Assembly (NCBI GenBank): GCA_037046735.1
Contig: JBAOHC010000004.1
Location: 186,001-250,000 of the forward strand
Length of the DNA stretch: 64,000 nucleotides
From: JADKAV01 sp037046735
GTDB taxonomy: Bacteria > Actinomycetota > Actinomycetes > S36-B12 > UBA10799
Direction of reading: 5' to 3'
Shown here piece by piece: positions 45,640 through 54,371 of the stretch; position 1 is the first letter of the stretch; every line of letters begins with the position of its first letter. The position numbers and the translations under genes were made by a program. Below the pieces are notes generated by a model. It had not been told where the DNA came from, searched no databases, and worked only from the letters and a program-made list of their open reading frames with translations.

Positions 45640-46110
45640 ATGGTGAAAACCCTGCTCGTAGCAACGAATCTGGGGATCCTGGCCATCTACGTTGTGGGCT
45701 CGGGTCTGTGGGTCTCCAGCGGTGGCGGCTACTACCGTTCGCTGGAACAACCGAGTTGGCAGCCGCCTGATGTGGTGTTCGGCATCGCCTGGCCGTACAA
45801 CTTCGCGATGCTCGGCATCGTCGGCACGCTGGTGGTACTCAATTCGGGGGGTGGTGCCCGCGCAGTGTGGCTCGGTTGTTTCGCGGCCAGCGTGGTGGCG
45901 GCGTTGGCCTGGGCGAACCTCTTCTACATCCAGCAGAACCCGGCCGCCTCGGCGATCGCGTTGACTATTGCGGCAGCGCTGACCATACCCATGGTGGTTG
46001 TGGCGTTCAGGTACAACGTGTGGGCGGGGGTGGCCATGCTTCCCTACCTGGCATGGCTGTGTGTCGCCACGTCGCTGGCATATGGTTACGCCGCGCTCAA
46101 CCCGAGTTGA
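45640..46110 (+). CDS. TspO/MBR-related membrane protein
   Basis: 156 residues from ATG 45640. Five hydrophobic segments. YYRSLEQPSWQPPDVVFGIAWPYNF is the TspO-type loop (W-x-P-P ... W-P), and WANLFYIQQNPAAS and YLAWLCVATSLAYGYAALN follow the family pattern. TspO-like proteins bind tetrapyrroles or steroids. Divergent from the exonuclease gene. Confidence 0.85.
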   Translation: MVKTLLVATNLGILAIYVVGSGLWVSSGGGYYRSLEQPSWQPPDVVFGIAWPYNFAMLGIVGTLVVLNSGGGARAVWLGCFAASVVAALAWANLFYIQQNPAASAIALTIAAALTIPMVVVAFRYNVWAGVAMLPYLAWLCVATSLAYGYAALNPS

Positions 46111-46246
46111 GCTGGTGATACCTGCTGGCTACCGACGCTGCTGTCCGAGCGGTGAAGATCGCCGCCGGGATGGGTCCTAGGACCAAGGTCGTCTACCGGT
46201 GAGGCATCGTGCGCGGCCATAGTGAGATCAACCCCAAGGAGGAACC

Positions 46247-46990
46247 ATGCTCGTCAAGCCCATAATCGCCGCATCAACGGGACTACTCATCGCCCTACCG
46301 CTGGCACCGGCGCTGGCCAAGGACGCCGGTGCCGAGGTCCGTACCACCGGCCAGTGCAGCGGCTCAGCGACCTGGAAACTGAAGGTCAAGGATGACGACG
46401 GCGGCGTCGAGGTCGAGTTCGAGGTGGATTCGAATGTCGTCGGACAGGCGTGGGACTACACCCTCTCCGGGCCTGGTGGGCAGGTGGCAAGCGGCACCCG
46501 TACGACCTCGGCCCCCAGCGGGTCCTTCAGCGTCGAGGTGCGCACCTCTGGTGCGGTGACGGACACCTTCACCGGCGTAGCTACGTTCAACGGTCAAACC
46601 TGCGACACCGGCGTGAGCCCCAACCCCAACCCGAGCCCCACCGACGACGACCCCAGCGGTGACGACGACGGCACCGACGACAAGGGTGGCCGCAATGATG
46701 ACAACCGGGGCCGCGGAGAACGGGTCGAAGGCACCTGTTCGGACGACTCCGTGGCGGCTGTGCTGCGTGTGAAGCCGAAGTGGGCGGTGCTGCGAGTCGA
46801 CACCGACAGTCGTGGTGAGAAGTGGGCCTATGAGATCCGGCGTGGTGGCGATGTCGTGAAGCAGGGCACCGCACGGACCAAGGGCGGCAAGTCCATGTTC
46901 AAGGTCAAGGCCAAGAGCCGCAGCGCCGGAAAGTTCACGGCCACCGCGCAGAAGGTTGGCAGCGACGACTCCTGTGAGATCACTAGCTGA
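46247..46990 (+). CDS. Secreted acidic two-domain protein of unknown function
   Basis: 247 residues from ATG 46247 behind GGAGGAACC. Signal peptide ends PALAKDAG. Two similar beta-domains (about 30-125 and 160-245), each with one Cys near each end (GQCSG...QTCDT and GTCSD...DSCEI), are joined by an Asp/Gly/Pro linker (SPTDDDPSGDDDGTDD). The linker could bind calcium. No family is recognised. The histidine kinase gene follows 27 bp later. Confidence 0.78.
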   Translation: MLVKPIIAASTGLLIALPLAPALAKDAGAEVRTTGQCSGSATWKLKVKDDDGGVEVEFEVDSNVVGQAWDYTLSGPGGQVASGTRTTSAPSGSFSVEVRTSGAVTDTFTGVATFNGQTCDTGVSPNPNPSPTDDDPSGDDDGTDDKGGRNDDNRGRGERVEGTCSDDSVAAVLRVKPKWAVLRVDTDSRGEKWAYEIRRGGDVVKQGTARTKGGKSMFKVKAKSRSAGKFTATAQKVGSDDSCEITS

Positions 46991-47017
46991 TCAAGGGTAG
47001 GTGCCACAATCGAGGGC

Positions 47018-48280
47018 GTGCCGGGCGGCGGAGTGCGTAAGGAGGTCTTGGCCTTCGCCGTCCCCGGCTTTGTCCTGTTGGGTCTGCTCGCTGCTCTGAG
47101 TTTCTGGGTTGCCCGTAACGTCGCCAGTCAGGAGTCGGTGCGCGACGCGGTCATCTACGCTCAACAGGCCGAGGCCATGACCATCCGTCCGCACCTGCAG
47201 GCGGGTCTGGCTTCCGGTGACCCGCAGGCTGTGGCGGCTCTCGACCGGGTCGTGCGGCAGCGGCTGCTCAAGGACCCGACCGTCACGGTGCGCCTGTGGG
47301 CATCCGACGGGACGATCGTGTACTCGGACAAGCCGGAGCTGATCGGGCAGAAGTTCGACCTCGGCGCGGAGGAGCTTGAGGTGCTTCGGGACGGTGGCAC
47401 GGATGCCGAAGTCAGCGATCTGACCAAACCGGAGAATCGCTTCGAGACTGCCTACGGCGAGCTCGTGGAGGTCTATCTGCCGACCCAGGGTCCGGACGGT
47501 ACCTATCTGCTGGAGGTCTATCAGCGACAGGCCTTCTTGGAGGCCCAGACGGCCACGATGGTGCGGGCACTGGCGCCGACCATCGTCGGAGCGCTGGCTG
47601 TACTCGCCGGGATCTTGTTGCTCCTCGCGTGGCGCATGGCCAGGCGCCTGGATCGCGACCGGCAACAGCGCGAGGATCTGCTGCTGTACGCGGTGAATGC
47701 CAGCGAGGCGGAGCGTCGGCGGATCGCGGCGGACCTCCACGACGGCGTGGTCCAGGACTTGGCGGGTGTCTCCTTCGGCCTCACCGCGCTGGCCCACAGT
47801 CATCCCGACGTCGAGACGCAACTGGCGACGGCCGCTGATCGCACCCGCAAGGCTGTGGGTTCACTGCGCACTTTGTTGGTGGACATCTATCCGCCCAATC
47901 TGCGGAACGCCGGCCTCACCGCCGCGATCGAGGATCTCGCGAACGGTCTGGCTGCGCAGACACGTCTGGATCTGCAGCCGGGCCTGGACCTCGACGACAC
48001 CAGTCAGCAGGCGTTCTACCGGATCGCACGCGAGGCCACCCACAACATCGCCAAGCACGCGCAGGCGTCCCAGGTGGATATCACCCTGCGCAGGTCCGGA
48101 CCGGTGGTGGCACTCGAGGTGAGCGACGATGGCCACGGTTTTGTCCCCGGCGAGGCGGCTGGCGGCCATGTCGGACTGGCTCTGATGAATGATCTGGCTG
48201 CCCAGGTCGGCGGCGAGCTCACGGTCACGTCAGCGCCGGGGCAGGGGACCCACGTGTCGTTCAGAATGGAGTGCCCATGA
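47018..48280 (+). CDS. NarL-type sensor histidine kinase
   Basis: 420 residues from GTG 47018. Membrane segments at about 12-32 and 183-207 bracket an extracellular sensor domain (cache-like, WASDGTIVYSDKPELIG). HisKA_3 dimer helix ERRRIAADLHDGVVQDL with phosphoacceptor His241, then an ATPase with FYRIAREATHNIAKHA (N box) and VSDDGHGF (G box). Partner of the overlapping response regulator. The signal is unknown. Confidence 0.93.
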   Translation: MPGGGVRKEVLAFAVPGFVLLGLLAALSFWVARNVASQESVRDAVIYAQQAEAMTIRPHLQAGLASGDPQAVAALDRVVRQRLLKDPTVTVRLWASDGTIVYSDKPELIGQKFDLGAEELEVLRDGGTDAEVSDLTKPENRFETAYGELVEVYLPTQGPDGTYLLEVYQRQAFLEAQTATMVRALAPTIVGALAVLAGILLLLAWRMARRLDRDRQQREDLLLYAVNASEAERRRIAADLHDGVVQDLAGVSFGLTALAHSHPDVETQLATAADRTRKAVGSLRTLLVDIYPPNLRNAGLTAAIEDLANGLAAQTRLDLQPGLDLDDTSQQAFYRIAREATHNIAKHAQASQVDITLRRSGPVVALEVSDDGHGFVPGEAAGGHVGLALMNDLAAQVGGELTVTSAPGQGTHVSFRMECP

Positions 48281-48903
48281 TCACCGTCGTGGTGGCCGAT
48301 GACCACGCCGTCGTCCGCGAGGGGCTGTCCGCGCTGGTGTCCAGTGAGGATGACCTGGAGGTGGTGGCCACCGTCGATTCCGGCGAAGCGGCTGTGCAAG
48401 CCGTGCTGACTCAATGCCCTGATGTCGTCCTGATGGACCTCGCGATGCCCGGAATGGGCGGGGTTGCGGCTACGGCAGAGATCATGGCGAACTGCGAGGT
48501 CAGTGTGGTGGTGCTCACCACCTTCGCGGAGTCGCAGCGGGTACTCGCCGCGCTGGACGCCGGCGCCGTGGGCTACATGCTCAAGGATTCTTCGGGGGCA
48601 GACCTCATCGCCGGGATCCGCTCGGCTGCTGCTGGGGGATCACCGCTGGACCCAAGGGTCGCGCGTACTCTTGTTGAGGCTCGGCATTCTCCAAGGTCAC
48701 AGCAGGCCCGTCTGACCGACAAGCAGAAAGAGGTGCTCGACTTGGTCGCCCGAGGGATGTCGAATCGGTTGATCGCCCGTCAGCTCGGCATCAGCGAGAA
48801 GACCGTCAAGTCGCATCTCACAACGATCTACTCGGCCATCGGCGTCACCGACCGCGTGCAAGCGGCGCTGTGGGCCACGCAGGGACGGGCCCCCGATGCT
48901 TGA
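48277..48903 (+). CDS. NarL/FixJ-type response regulator
   Basis: 208 residues from ATG 48277, overlapping the kinase stop (ATGA). Receiver: DDH at 8-10, phospho-Asp54 (VVLMDLAMPG), Lys in GYMLKDS. C-terminal LuxR helix-turn-helix: LTDKQKEVLDLVARGMSNRLIARQLGISEKTVKSHLTTIYSAIG. Cognate to the kinase. The GDT1 gene overlaps its end, so it is a candidate target. Confidence 0.95.
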   Translation: MITVVVADDHAVVREGLSALVSSEDDLEVVATVDSGEAAVQAVLTQCPDVVLMDLAMPGMGGVAATAEIMANCEVSVVVLTTFAESQRVLAALDAGAVGYMLKDSSGADLIAGIRSAAAGGSPLDPRVARTLVEARHSPRSQQARLTDKQKEVLDLVARGMSNRLIARQLGISEKTVKSHLTTIYSAIGVTDRVQAALWATQGRAPDA

Positions 48904-49474
48904 GGCGATCCTGCTCAGTTTTGGGATCATCTTCGTGGCTGAACTGGGCGACAAGTCCCAGTTGACAGCGATGACATTCGCCGCGCGGTACGGCTTCTGG
49001 CCGGTGGTCACCGGGATCGCGGGGGCGACGGCGGCGCTGATGTTCATTTCCGTGAACCTGGGCCGGATCCTGGGCGACGTGCTGCCGCGCGGATGGATCT
49101 CGCTGCTGGCGGGCGTGGCATTCATCGGCTTCGCCTTGTGGACTCTGCGCGGTGACGACGACGATGAGGACGCCGAAGAACTGGATGAGCCGAAGGGGCA
49201 CATGGGGATCGCCCTGGCCGTCGGTGGTGCCTTCTTTCTGGCTGAGGTCGGCGACAAGACGATGCTGGCCACCTTCACCCTGGCCACCGGCAACGACTGG
49301 TTCGGCACGTGGGTGGGCGCGACGTTGGGGATGGTGAGCGCCGACGTGCTGGCCATTGCGCTGGGCGCGTGGCTGGGGCGGACCTTGCCGACCAACTACA
49401 TCAAGTACGGGGCGGCGACGTTGTTCTTCCTGTTCGGTGCGCTGCTGCTGTGGGAGGGTGTGCGCGCGTTCTGA
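48896..49474 (+). CDS. GDT1/UPF0016-family cation transporter
   Basis: 192 residues from ATG 48896, overlapping the response regulator end. Two repeats of the metal motif ExGDK(S/T): AELGDKSQLTAM at 15-26 and AEVGDKTMLATF, separated by an acidic loop (DDDDEDAEELDE). Six membrane helices. The family moves manganese or calcium, usually outward in bacteria. Operon with the two-component system. Confidence 0.92.
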   Translation: MLEAILLSFGIIFVAELGDKSQLTAMTFAARYGFWPVVTGIAGATAALMFISVNLGRILGDVLPRGWISLLAGVAFIGFALWTLRGDDDDEDAEELDEPKGHMGIALAVGGAFFLAEVGDKTMLATFTLATGNDWFGTWVGATLGMVSADVLAIALGAWLGRTLPTNYIKYGAATLFFLFGALLLWEGVRAF

Positions 49475-49595
49475 GTCGTCCATAGCTGGCGTCACCCGCC
49501 AGGGTTTCGGTCTGGCGCCCATCGGTTCGGCGTGTCGAGGGCGGATGTGACCAACGGTTGTGCCGGGGGCAGCGGGTCCAATGCGGTTGGCAGCT

Positions 49596-49649
49596 ATTGG
49601 GCAGAAGGTGCGATTTCCCACGGCGTGTCCGAGCAACAACTGCCGATTG
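49596..49649 (+). repeat. Dispersed intergenic repeat, copy 5
   Basis: ATTGGGCAGAAGGTGCGATT, then CCCACGGCGTGTCCGAGCAAC and TGCCGATTG. The first 20 bases agree almost fully with copy 1 at 7760. It lies between the GDT1 gene and the lipoprotein gene; the remainder of that 281-bp gap holds nothing else I can support. Confidence 0.75.
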
Positions 49650-49755
49650 CTCTACGCATAAGCGCGGACGAACGGCTGCGGTCCAGGCTAGGCCCCCTGC
49701 GACACCCCGCCCGCCTGACACCGCCGTGCCCCCGCCCAGCAATAGGCTGACTGGC

Positions 49756-50961
49756 GTGCGCAAACTCCTCATGACGGGCGCTGCCGCAATCCTGCTGGCC
49801 GCCTGCTCCTCCGGGTCCAATTCCGCCGACACCTCGCCGTCGCCCACGCAACCGGCGACCGTCCCCACCATCAGCCAGTTGAAGATGAAGTCGGATGTCC
49901 ACTGCCAGAGCGGCCAAGTGCCGGTCGAGGTGAAGTGGGAGACGACCGATGCCGCATCAGCGGCCATCATGGTTGACGGCACGGAGGTCTCCAAGGATCT
50001 GGAGCCGAACGGGTCGGCGACCATTGACCTCGAGTGCAAGGACGCGACGCACGAGGTGATGCTCATGGCAACCGGCGCCGACGGGCAGAGCGCGAGCGAG
50101 GTCCACAAGCTCAAGACCGTGAAGGCCCAGCCGGTCTCCCTGCCCGTGATCGACAATTTCACGGTCACGACTGGTGCGTGTTCGGGTTCAACGCTGCAGG
50201 CCACGGCCACATACTCCACGACTGGTGCGACGACCGTGGCCTTCGAGGTGGACGGGCAGGCCCCGGGTGCCCAGGCCGGTCTGGACACCTCCGGCACCGC
50301 GAACGTGCCCGATGTCCCCTGCGATGGCAAGAGCCACCAGATCACGCTCGTCGCGTCCAATGCCGCGAATCAGAACGTGCAGGCAACTCAGACCGTGAAG
50401 GGGGCCGCCACCCCCGTGATCACCGACTTCTCAGTGGCCAGCCAGGTTCATTGCACGGGTAGCGACGTTGCGGTCAAGGTGACGTGGGCAAGTACGGGAG
50501 CGACCTCAGCGGAGGTCACCTTGGACGGCGGGGTAGCCGCCAAGGGGCAGCCGGCGACAGGTTCAACCGAGGTGAGCGTGCCCTGTTCGCAGGGCTCACA
50601 GAAGATCGGACTCGTGGTGACGGCCTCAGACGGTAAGCAGGCATCGGTCGTACACACCATCCAGACGATCCCAGGTGGCGGCGGATCCAAGCCGGTCATC
50701 AACTCCTTCGAGCTCACCTCACCGCGCTGCGACGGCGACACCACGGTCACGAAGGCCACCTACTCCACCAGTGACACCACCTCCGTCGCCTTCTTGGTGG
50801 ATGGGGAGGACCCAGGTATGCAGGCGGGACTGCCGACCTCCGGGAAAGCGAACGTCCCCGATGTCCCCTGCGATGGCAAGAACCACCAGGTGACATTGGT
50901 GGCCACCAACTCGGCCGGTAAGAGCGTTCAGCAGAGCCAGACGGTGGGCGGCCTGCTCTAG
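49756..50961 (+). CDS. Lipoprotein with four Ig-like domains in ABAB order
   Basis: 401 residues from GTG 49756. Lipobox LLAACSS, lipidated Cys17. A Ser/Thr/Pro linker is followed by four domains of about 88 residues. Domains 1 and 3 share DVHCQSGQVPVEVKWETT / QVHCTGSDVAVKVTWAST. Domains 2 and 4 are nearly identical around TSGTANVPDVPCDGKSHQI / TSGKANVPDVPCDGKNHQV. Each has two Cys, probably disulfides. Function unknown: a surface-exposed or cell-wall binding protein. Confidence 0.85.
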   Translation: MRKLLMTGAAAILLAACSSGSNSADTSPSPTQPATVPTISQLKMKSDVHCQSGQVPVEVKWETTDAASAAIMVDGTEVSKDLEPNGSATIDLECKDATHEVMLMATGADGQSASEVHKLKTVKAQPVSLPVIDNFTVTTGACSGSTLQATATYSTTGATTVAFEVDGQAPGAQAGLDTSGTANVPDVPCDGKSHQITLVASNAANQNVQATQTVKGAATPVITDFSVASQVHCTGSDVAVKVTWASTGATSAEVTLDGGVAAKGQPATGSTEVSVPCSQGSQKIGLVVTASDGKQASVVHTIQTIPGGGGSKPVINSFELTSPRCDGDTTVTKATYSTSDTTSVAFLVDGEDPGMQAGLPTSGKANVPDVPCDGKNHQVTLVATNSAGKSVQQSQTVGGLL

Positions 50962-50969
50962 ACCAGGGG

Positions 50970-51002
50970 GTGGGTGGGCCGGGTCAGCACCGGCCCACCC
51001 AC
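50970..51002. terminator. Strong GC hairpin terminator
   Basis: GTGGGTGGGCCGG, seven bases, CCGGCCCACCCAC: a perfect 13-bp stem starting nine bases after the lipoprotein stop. No T tract, as often in actinobacteria. Confidence 0.8.
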
Positions 51003-51040
51003 ACCGCGTGCACATGGCCGCCGCTGGCAGAGTGAGGGTC

Positions 51041-51958
51041 GTGGCCGCCTTTCCACCTCCCAAGCACGCGCTGTACGTCGGTGTGAAGCTCACGGTGGTC
51101 CTGCTCATCCCCTTGTTGGCAGTGTCCTACGTGATCGGTGGCAGGGCGCTCATTCCAGCCGTGATGGGTTTCCTGTCCGCGGCCGTCGTGCCCTATTGCA
51201 CCCGCTGGCAGGCGGTCTGGTTCGTCCTCGGCCTAGCAGTGATCGGTGGGGTGTCGACTCTGGCTGCGCGCACCTGGTGGGCGGTTCCGGTCGTCATGAT
51301 CGCCTGCCTGATCGCTGGAATGGCAAGTCGGCTATCGGCTGGGGTGTACGGGGTGGCGCCCATCGTGGCCGCGATCCTGACCTTGGACCCGCCGAAGAAC
51401 CCGGCATGGGTGGTGGTGCTGGTGATGATCGCTGTGGGCGCTTACGTGACGATCGTGATCACCATCCTCAAGCTGCATGTCGCCCCCACCCCGATCTCGT
51501 GGGAGGTGGCGGTACGCCACGGCACCGTGCAGGCGCTGGCCTGTGGTGCGGCCACCGGCGTGGCTCTGTTCTTCGACTGGCCCAAGGCCTACTGGCTGGT
51601 GATGACCATGGCCATTGTGCTGCGGCCGTACATGGTGGACTCGCTCAAACGCAACCGCCAGCGTGTCATCGGAACGCTCGCGGGTGCCGTGATCGCAGGC
51701 TTACTCTCCCCCCTGCCCAGGTGGTCACAGCTGCTGCTGGCGGCGGTCTGCCTGACGCTGATGTTCGCCTACCTCATCGTGAAGGATTACGTCCTGCAGG
51801 TGGCCTTCATGACCCCGATGGTGTTGTTCCTGGTCAGTTCGGGAACGGTCACCGACACCCTGAACCTGGATGGTCTGCGAGTCCTCTACACCGTCACCGG
51901 GTGTCTCATCGCCGGGATGTTGGCCCTGTTGCTGGCCAAGCAGGACCAGGCGACCTGA
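51041..51958 (+). CDS. FUSC-like multi-pass membrane protein
   Basis: 305 residues from GTG 51041 (GAGGG six bases upstream; ATG 51008 possible but poorly supported). About ten membrane segments in two sets, with the loop HVAPTPISWEVAVRHGTVQALACG and KAYWLVMTMAIVLRPYMVDSLKRNRQRVIGTLAGAVIAG typical of FUSC/aromatic acid exporter-like proteins. Efflux role inferred. It overlaps yaaA by one base. Confidence 0.82.
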   Translation: MAAFPPPKHALYVGVKLTVVLLIPLLAVSYVIGGRALIPAVMGFLSAAVVPYCTRWQAVWFVLGLAVIGGVSTLAARTWWAVPVVMIACLIAGMASRLSAGVYGVAPIVAAILTLDPPKNPAWVVVLVMIAVGAYVTIVITILKLHVAPTPISWEVAVRHGTVQALACGAATGVALFFDWPKAYWLVMTMAIVLRPYMVDSLKRNRQRVIGTLAGAVIAGLLSPLPRWSQLLLAAVCLTLMFAYLIVKDYVLQVAFMTPMVLFLVSSGTVTDTLNLDGLRVLYTVTGCLIAGMLALLLAKQDQAT

Positions 51959-52704
51959 TGTTGATCCTGCTGCCACCGTCGGAGGGCAAGACCGCGGCTC
52001 GGCGGGGCAAGCCCCTGGACCTGGCCACGTTGAGTCACTCCGCCTTGACTGACCAGCGCGAACAGGTGCTCAGGGCGCTGGTGACGCTATGCCGCAAGGA
52101 CGTGCCGGGGGCGATGACGGCGCTGGACCTCGGGCCGACGCAGTTCGACCTGATCGTGCAGAACAGCGAGCTTCCGCAGGCGCCCACCGCCCCGGCCAGT
52201 GCGGTCTACACCGGTGTCCTGTACGCCGCCCTCGATCACGCCAGCCTGGGTGGAGTCGAGTTGCGCAGGGCGAACCGGCGGCTTCAGATCGTGTCCGCGT
52301 TGTTCGGCCTGGTGCGCCCGAATGACCGGATTCCCGCTTATCGGCTCTCGGGCTCGTCTCGGCTGCCCGCGCTGGGCGCGCTGCCCACCTTCTGGCGATC
52401 GGCGATATCCAGGGAGGTGGGGCGGTCCTCCGGACTGGTGGTCGACATGCTCTCCAGCCCCTACGCGGCATTCGTGAACCTGCCCCCCGGCGCCCTCACC
52501 GTGAAGGTCTGGCAGATGGGCCCGACGGGCCAGCGCACCGCGGCCAGCCACTTCAACAAGGCGACCAAGGGGCACCTGGCCCGCACCCTGGCCACCTGCG
52601 CGGACGAGGTGCGCCGCCCGGCCGATGTTGCCGACGTGGCCCGGGAGGCGGGCTTCGAGGTGACCCTGGACGGGCAGCGGCTGGACGTGATGCGCACGGC
52701 CTGA
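51958..52704 (+). CDS. yaaA: YaaA-family peroxide-stress protein
   Basis: 248 residues from ATG 51958. MLILLPPSEGKT start, then LYAALD, IVSALFGLVRPNDRIPAYRLSGSSRLP and VWQMGPTGQRTAASHFNKATKGHLART fit the YaaA/DUF328 family. In E. coli YaaA lowers free iron and protects DNA from peroxide. Coupled to the FUSC-like gene. Confidence 0.92.
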   Translation: MLILLPPSEGKTAARRGKPLDLATLSHSALTDQREQVLRALVTLCRKDVPGAMTALDLGPTQFDLIVQNSELPQAPTAPASAVYTGVLYAALDHASLGGVELRRANRRLQIVSALFGLVRPNDRIPAYRLSGSSRLPALGALPTFWRSAISREVGRSSGLVVDMLSSPYAAFVNLPPGALTVKVWQMGPTGQRTAASHFNKATKGHLARTLATCADEVRRPADVADVAREAGFEVTLDGQRLDVMRTA

Positions 52705-52714
52705 TCGGGTCGGG

Positions 52715-53161
52715 CTACTCGGCGGGGACGTACCCCTGGCCACCCAGGCGTTGAATCAGTGTGGCCAGGCTGGCGCGCAGTATGTCCGCCTCGGGCAGTC
52801 CTGCCAGGGCCTGTTCGGCGTGATCTCTGCGGGTGGCGTGACTGAACGCCTGCTGTCCGAGCGCCGTGACGGTGATGAGGAACCGGCGCCGGTCGTGCGG
52901 ATCCCGTTCGCGGGTCACCATGCCCATCCGCTCAAGCTTGTCCACCGTCTGACTGATCGTCTGCTCTTCGACGCGGGTGGCGGCTGCCAGCTCCTTCTGA
53001 GAATGGGGCATCGACTGCACCAGCGCCAGTACCCCGAAGGTTGCGTGGGTCAGACCCAGCGGCCGCATCTCAGCTGCGATGTCGTGCTCCACCAGGCGAC
53101 TGGCCGTGATCAGCAGCCGGCTCAACGCCCACGTTTCCACCGGGGCGTCGGGGCTGGTCAT
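52715..53161 (-). CDS. MarR-family repressor
   Basis: 148 residues from ATG. Winged helix: LTHATFGVLALVQSMPHSQKELAAATRVEEQTISQTVDKLERMGMVTRERDPHDRRRFLITVT. Divergent from a three-gene ABC exporter, with a concentric dyad between them, so it probably represses itself and the exporter. Confidence 0.92.
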   Translation of the reverse strand: MTSPDAPVETWALSRLLITASRLVEHDIAAEMRPLGLTHATFGVLALVQSMPHSQKELAAATRVEEQTISQTVDKLERMGMVTRERDPHDRRRFLITVTALGQQAFSHATRRDHAEQALAGLPEADILRASLATLIQRLGGQGYVPAE

Positions 53162-53181
53162 GGCCTCACCGTAACGCGGAT

Positions 53182-53216
53182 TTACTCAGGTTGCTGACTA
53201 TCAGTATGTGAAGTAA
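53182..53216. promoter_or_regulatory. Concentric dyad, probable MarR operator
   Basis: Outer arms TTACT (53182) and AGTAA (ending 53216), inner arms CTGA and TCAG around CTA, both centred on 53199. It sits in the marR/ABC exporter divergent gap. Confidence 0.55.
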
Positions 53217-53282
53217 TCTCAAGATCGTGATGTCATTTCCGACGGTAAGTCCGATATGCGCGGTGCGCATCCGGAGGTTGCC

Positions 53283-54371
53283 ATGAACCTCGCGCTCACC
53301 GAGATGCGCCGGTCCAAGTTGCGGTTCGGCCTGCTCACAGGCGCAGTCTCCCTGCTGGTCTTCTTGGTCGTTCTGCTGGCGACGCTGTCCAATGCCCTGG
53401 TCAGTTCGATCACGGGCGCGCTCGACGGCCTCGACGCCAATGTGCTCGTGTACTCCGATGTCGCGCGCGACAACCTGCAGGCCTCCCGGCTTGAGCCGAC
53501 GGTGGTCGACCAGGTCGCGGCTGTGTCGGGGGTGCAGGCTGCGGGTCCGATCTCCACCTTGACCACGTCGGCCGCCCTCAAGGACGGTACCGAGGACCTG
53601 CAAGTCTTCGGCTTCCAGCCAGGCAAGCCCGGAGCGCCCACCGGCCTGAGCGAGGGCCGCTTGCCGGAAAGCGCCGGGGAGGTCGCCATGGACGGCGGGG
53701 GGTACGCCGTGGGTGACACCCTCGAACTCACCGGTGCGGATACCACCGCCACGGTGGTGGGTCTTCTGCGCGGGGCCCAGTTCAACGCCAGTCCGACGGC
53801 TTACGTCACCGATGAGCTCTTCGGGCAGATCGTCAAGACCATCAATCCGAATGTGCCCTTCGTGCCGGTGAACGCGGTGGCTGTGCAGACCGACGACCCG
53901 CAAGCAGTCGCCGCCGCGATCTCCGACGAGGTGGCCGGCACCAAGGCCTACGAGAAGAGCGAGGCCGTGAGCCTCATTCCCGGTGTCGGCTCGATCAGCC
54001 AGACTTTCGGCATCCTGGTCGGTCTGACCTTCATCATCGGCATCGTGGTGATCGGGTTCTTCTTCCTGATCCTCACCGTGCAGAAGATGAAGTCCTTCAC
54101 CTTGTTGCGTGCGATCGGTGCCAGCTCCGGCAAGCTCGCCGGGGTCGTGGCACAGCAGATCGCGATCGTCGTGCTGCTGGCCTCAGCGATCGCCGTGGCC
54201 CTCACCTTGCTGGCGGTCCGGGGACTGAACTCGGGGATCCCGGTGTCCCTGTCGCCGGCGCTGGTGCTGGGCGTGGTGGCCGCCGTGCTCGTGTTCTCGC
54301 TGCTTGCCGGGCTGCTCAGCATCCGGCGGATCACCAAGATCGACCCCTTCACTGCGGCAGGTGCCCGATGA
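53283..54371 (+). CDS. FtsX-like ABC transporter permease 1
   Basis: 362 residues from ATG 53283 behind CCGGAGGTTGCC. MacB/DevC-type: one N-terminal membrane segment (about 15-38), a large extracytoplasmic domain, then three segments from about 245 to 350 (FGILVGLTFIIGIVVIGFFF, LLRAIGASSGKLAGVV). Stop overlaps the next gene (ATGA). Part of an exporter for a small molecule or lipid. Confidence 0.92.
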   Translation: MNLALTEMRRSKLRFGLLTGAVSLLVFLVVLLATLSNALVSSITGALDGLDANVLVYSDVARDNLQASRLEPTVVDQVAAVSGVQAAGPISTLTTSAALKDGTEDLQVFGFQPGKPGAPTGLSEGRLPESAGEVAMDGGGYAVGDTLELTGADTTATVVGLLRGAQFNASPTAYVTDELFGQIVKTINPNVPFVPVNAVAVQTDDPQAVAAAISDEVAGTKAYEKSEAVSLIPGVGSISQTFGILVGLTFIIGIVVIGFFFLILTVQKMKSFTLLRAIGASSGKLAGVVAQQIAIVVLLASAIAVALTLLAVRGLNSGIPVSLSPALVLGVVAAVLVFSLLAGLLSIRRITKIDPFTAAGAR

